This document shows, piece by piece, positions 20,903-21,879 of a stretch of 21,879 nucleotides of DNA. Below the pieces are notes generated by a model. The model did no database searches. It saw only the letters and a program-made list of their open reading frames with translations, and was not told the origin of the DNA. The stretch covers positions 1-21,879 of the IMG/VR virus record IMGVR_UViG_3300034956_000309. One strand, given 5' to 3'. The position numbers and the translations under genes were made by a program. The stretch is from a virus. Positions within the stretch are counted from its first letter, which is position 1. Each line of letters begins with the position of its first letter.

Positions 20903-21535
20903 ATGTGGTTCGTTGGTAATACAGAAGTAGGATTTACAGTAAACAAGGCTAGAGGTTTAACGATTGGGGATGTGCAATACCCACGCAATATCTTTGTACT
21001 CTGGTCAAAAGAAGAATTAGCTGCCATAGGCATTAAGCCTTACAGCGAGGTTCATCCAGACCAGCGTTACTATACGTCAGGCGCATTAACGCGCACTGAG
21101 ACTAATGGTGACATGGTGGGTACATACGAAGCAGTTTCTAAAGATGTGGATCATCTTAAAAGCAATATGCTAAGTACAGTAAAATCAATTGCTGGCTCTT
21201 TGCAATCACATGTAGATTGGTACTGGTCACGGGCAGCTAAAGGCGGTAAGGCAGTGCCAACAGCTGTAAAGACGTATGCTACTAGCTTGTACACGACTAT
21301 GGACGCTAAAGAAGCTGAGGTAGCTGCTCTAGTCACATTAGCCGATGTTAAGTTGTACCAGAATACTCCTATGATTGAGACTCGTAAGATCAAGCATACC
21401 TCAGATGAAGGTGTAGAGACTTACGGCCCTGAGACTGAGACACATGACCGTGAGGTTAACTTAGTGATGTTTGGTTGGGGTGATTCACCTGATGATGAGG
21501 TTGATCTAGCCTTTGTAAGTATAGTAGGAGCATAA
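20903..21535 (+). CDS. Fibre-associated protein, possible assembly chaperone (210 aa)
   Basis: It begins MWFVGNTEVGFTVNKARGLT, followed by YPRNIFVLWSKEELAAIGIK (about 26-45), a phrase common in small proteins next to phage fibre genes. Helical middle (DVDHLKSNMLSTVKSIAGSL at about 81-100, then HVDWYWSRAAKGG and EAEVAALVTLADVKLYQN). The C-terminus (ETETHDREVNLVMFGWGDS) is beta-like. AGGAG lies about 9 bases upstream. It follows the large spike and may help it fold or attach; a structural role is also possible. Confidence 0.65.
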   Translation: MWFVGNTEVGFTVNKARGLTIGDVQYPRNIFVLWSKEELAAIGIKPYSEVHPDQRYYTSGALTRTETNGDMVGTYEAVSKDVDHLKSNMLSTVKSIAGSLQSHVDWYWSRAAKGGKAVPTAVKTYATSLYTTMDAKEAEVAALVTLADVKLYQNTPMIETRKIKHTSDEGVETYGPETETHDREVNLVMFGWGDSPDDEVDLAFVSIVGA

Positions 21536-21538
21536 CCT

Positions 21539-21879
21539 ATGAGCAAAGTAAGAGATTCAGTAGAAGACTTACGGATTATAGATGATAAGGCTCCTATTGA
21601 TAATCCTAGTTTTACAGGGCCAGTGACTGCTACTGGTGATACTACTATTGGTGCAGCCACCGCAGCAACTAATGTCCAGCTGATATTAAATGGAGTAGCT
21701 AGTAAAGCTCAAAGGATTAAGTTTGCTGAAAGCGGTGTTGATAAGTGGTTTATCGGTCAAGGCGCAGCAAGTGAGACTGACGCATTTGAAATTTACAATT
21801 CCAACGGGCAAATGTCTTTAAGTATTGCTAAAGCCACAAGCAACGCTAGCTTTTCAGGGAGCTTAATAGCATCAGGCGG
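21539..21879 (+). CDS. Tail-fibre protein, partial (C-terminus off the window)
   Basis: It starts MSKVRDSVEDLRIIDDKAPI and continues IDNPSFTGPVTATGDTTIG, the usual fibre phrase before a beta-structured domain. Then come LILNGVASKAQRIKFAESGV, KWFIGQGAASETDAFEIYNS and GQMSLSIAKATSNASFSGSL up to the right edge (113 residues seen). Proteins of this form often end in an intramolecular chaperone, which cannot be checked here. AGGAG lies about 8 bases before the ATG. Confidence 0.85.
   Translation, partial: MSKVRDSVEDLRIIDDKAPIDNPSFTGPVTATGDTTIGAATAATNVQLILNGVASKAQRIKFAESGVDKWFIGQGAASETDAFEIYNSNGQMSLSIAKATSNASFSGSLIASG

Overview
The window looks like part of the genome of a lytic tailed phage with a short tail, most likely an N4-like (Schitoviridae-type) podovirus of a marine gammaproteobacterium. 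Three features point to this: a large terminase whose sequence pattern matches my memory of N4-like terminases, a T7-type single-subunit RNA polymerase of the size of the two N4 RNAPII subunits combined, and an early/late layout split onto opposite strands. The sequence is moderately AT-rich, with tightly packed genes and many ATGA, TAATG and TGATG stop/start overlaps. The host assignment is inference only. No virion RNA polymerase, capsid or portal gene lies in the window, so family placement rests on the terminase and RNAP.

Layout. Positions 1-6936 carry a leftward (minus-strand) block of small, mostly unrecognised early/middle-type genes, a secreted lipoprotein, two small membrane proteins and the 668-residue RNA polymerase. 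Positions 6937-7353 are a 417-bp gene-free divergent control region holding sigma70-like promoters, repeated TTACTATAA-type motifs and a perfect hairpin with a 3-nt loop. Everything after that is rightward: an unknown 93-residue protein and a RepL-like winged-helix protein (7354-8030), five tRNA genes (Pro, Leu, Ser, Met/Ile-CAU, Tyr; 8073-8511), a sigma70 promoter, a Tad2/DUF2829 protein (candidate Thoeris antagonist), a T5orf172/GIY-YIG-like protein, probable small terminase, large terminase and a head-tail adaptor-like protein.

From 12767 to the right edge lies a long run of tail-fibre/receptor-binding modules: a fibre with five 28-residue repeats, two MSYIG-type modules plus a 19-codon remnant of a third, three tandem paralogues of a small beta module, a carbohydrate-binding-like fibre, a 790-residue LamG/SPRY-like spike, three likely fibre-assembly chaperones, and the start of another fibre cut by the window edge.

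Working model (inference): the leftward block takes over transcription and host functions through the phage RNAP. The rightward block supplies tRNAs, a possible anti-defence factor, DNA packaging and a modular adsorption apparatus. The most notable points are the one-piece RNAP with His in place of the conserved motif B Tyr, the motif-rich divergent region, the micro-ORF remnant held in translational coupling, and the repetitive fibre cassette.
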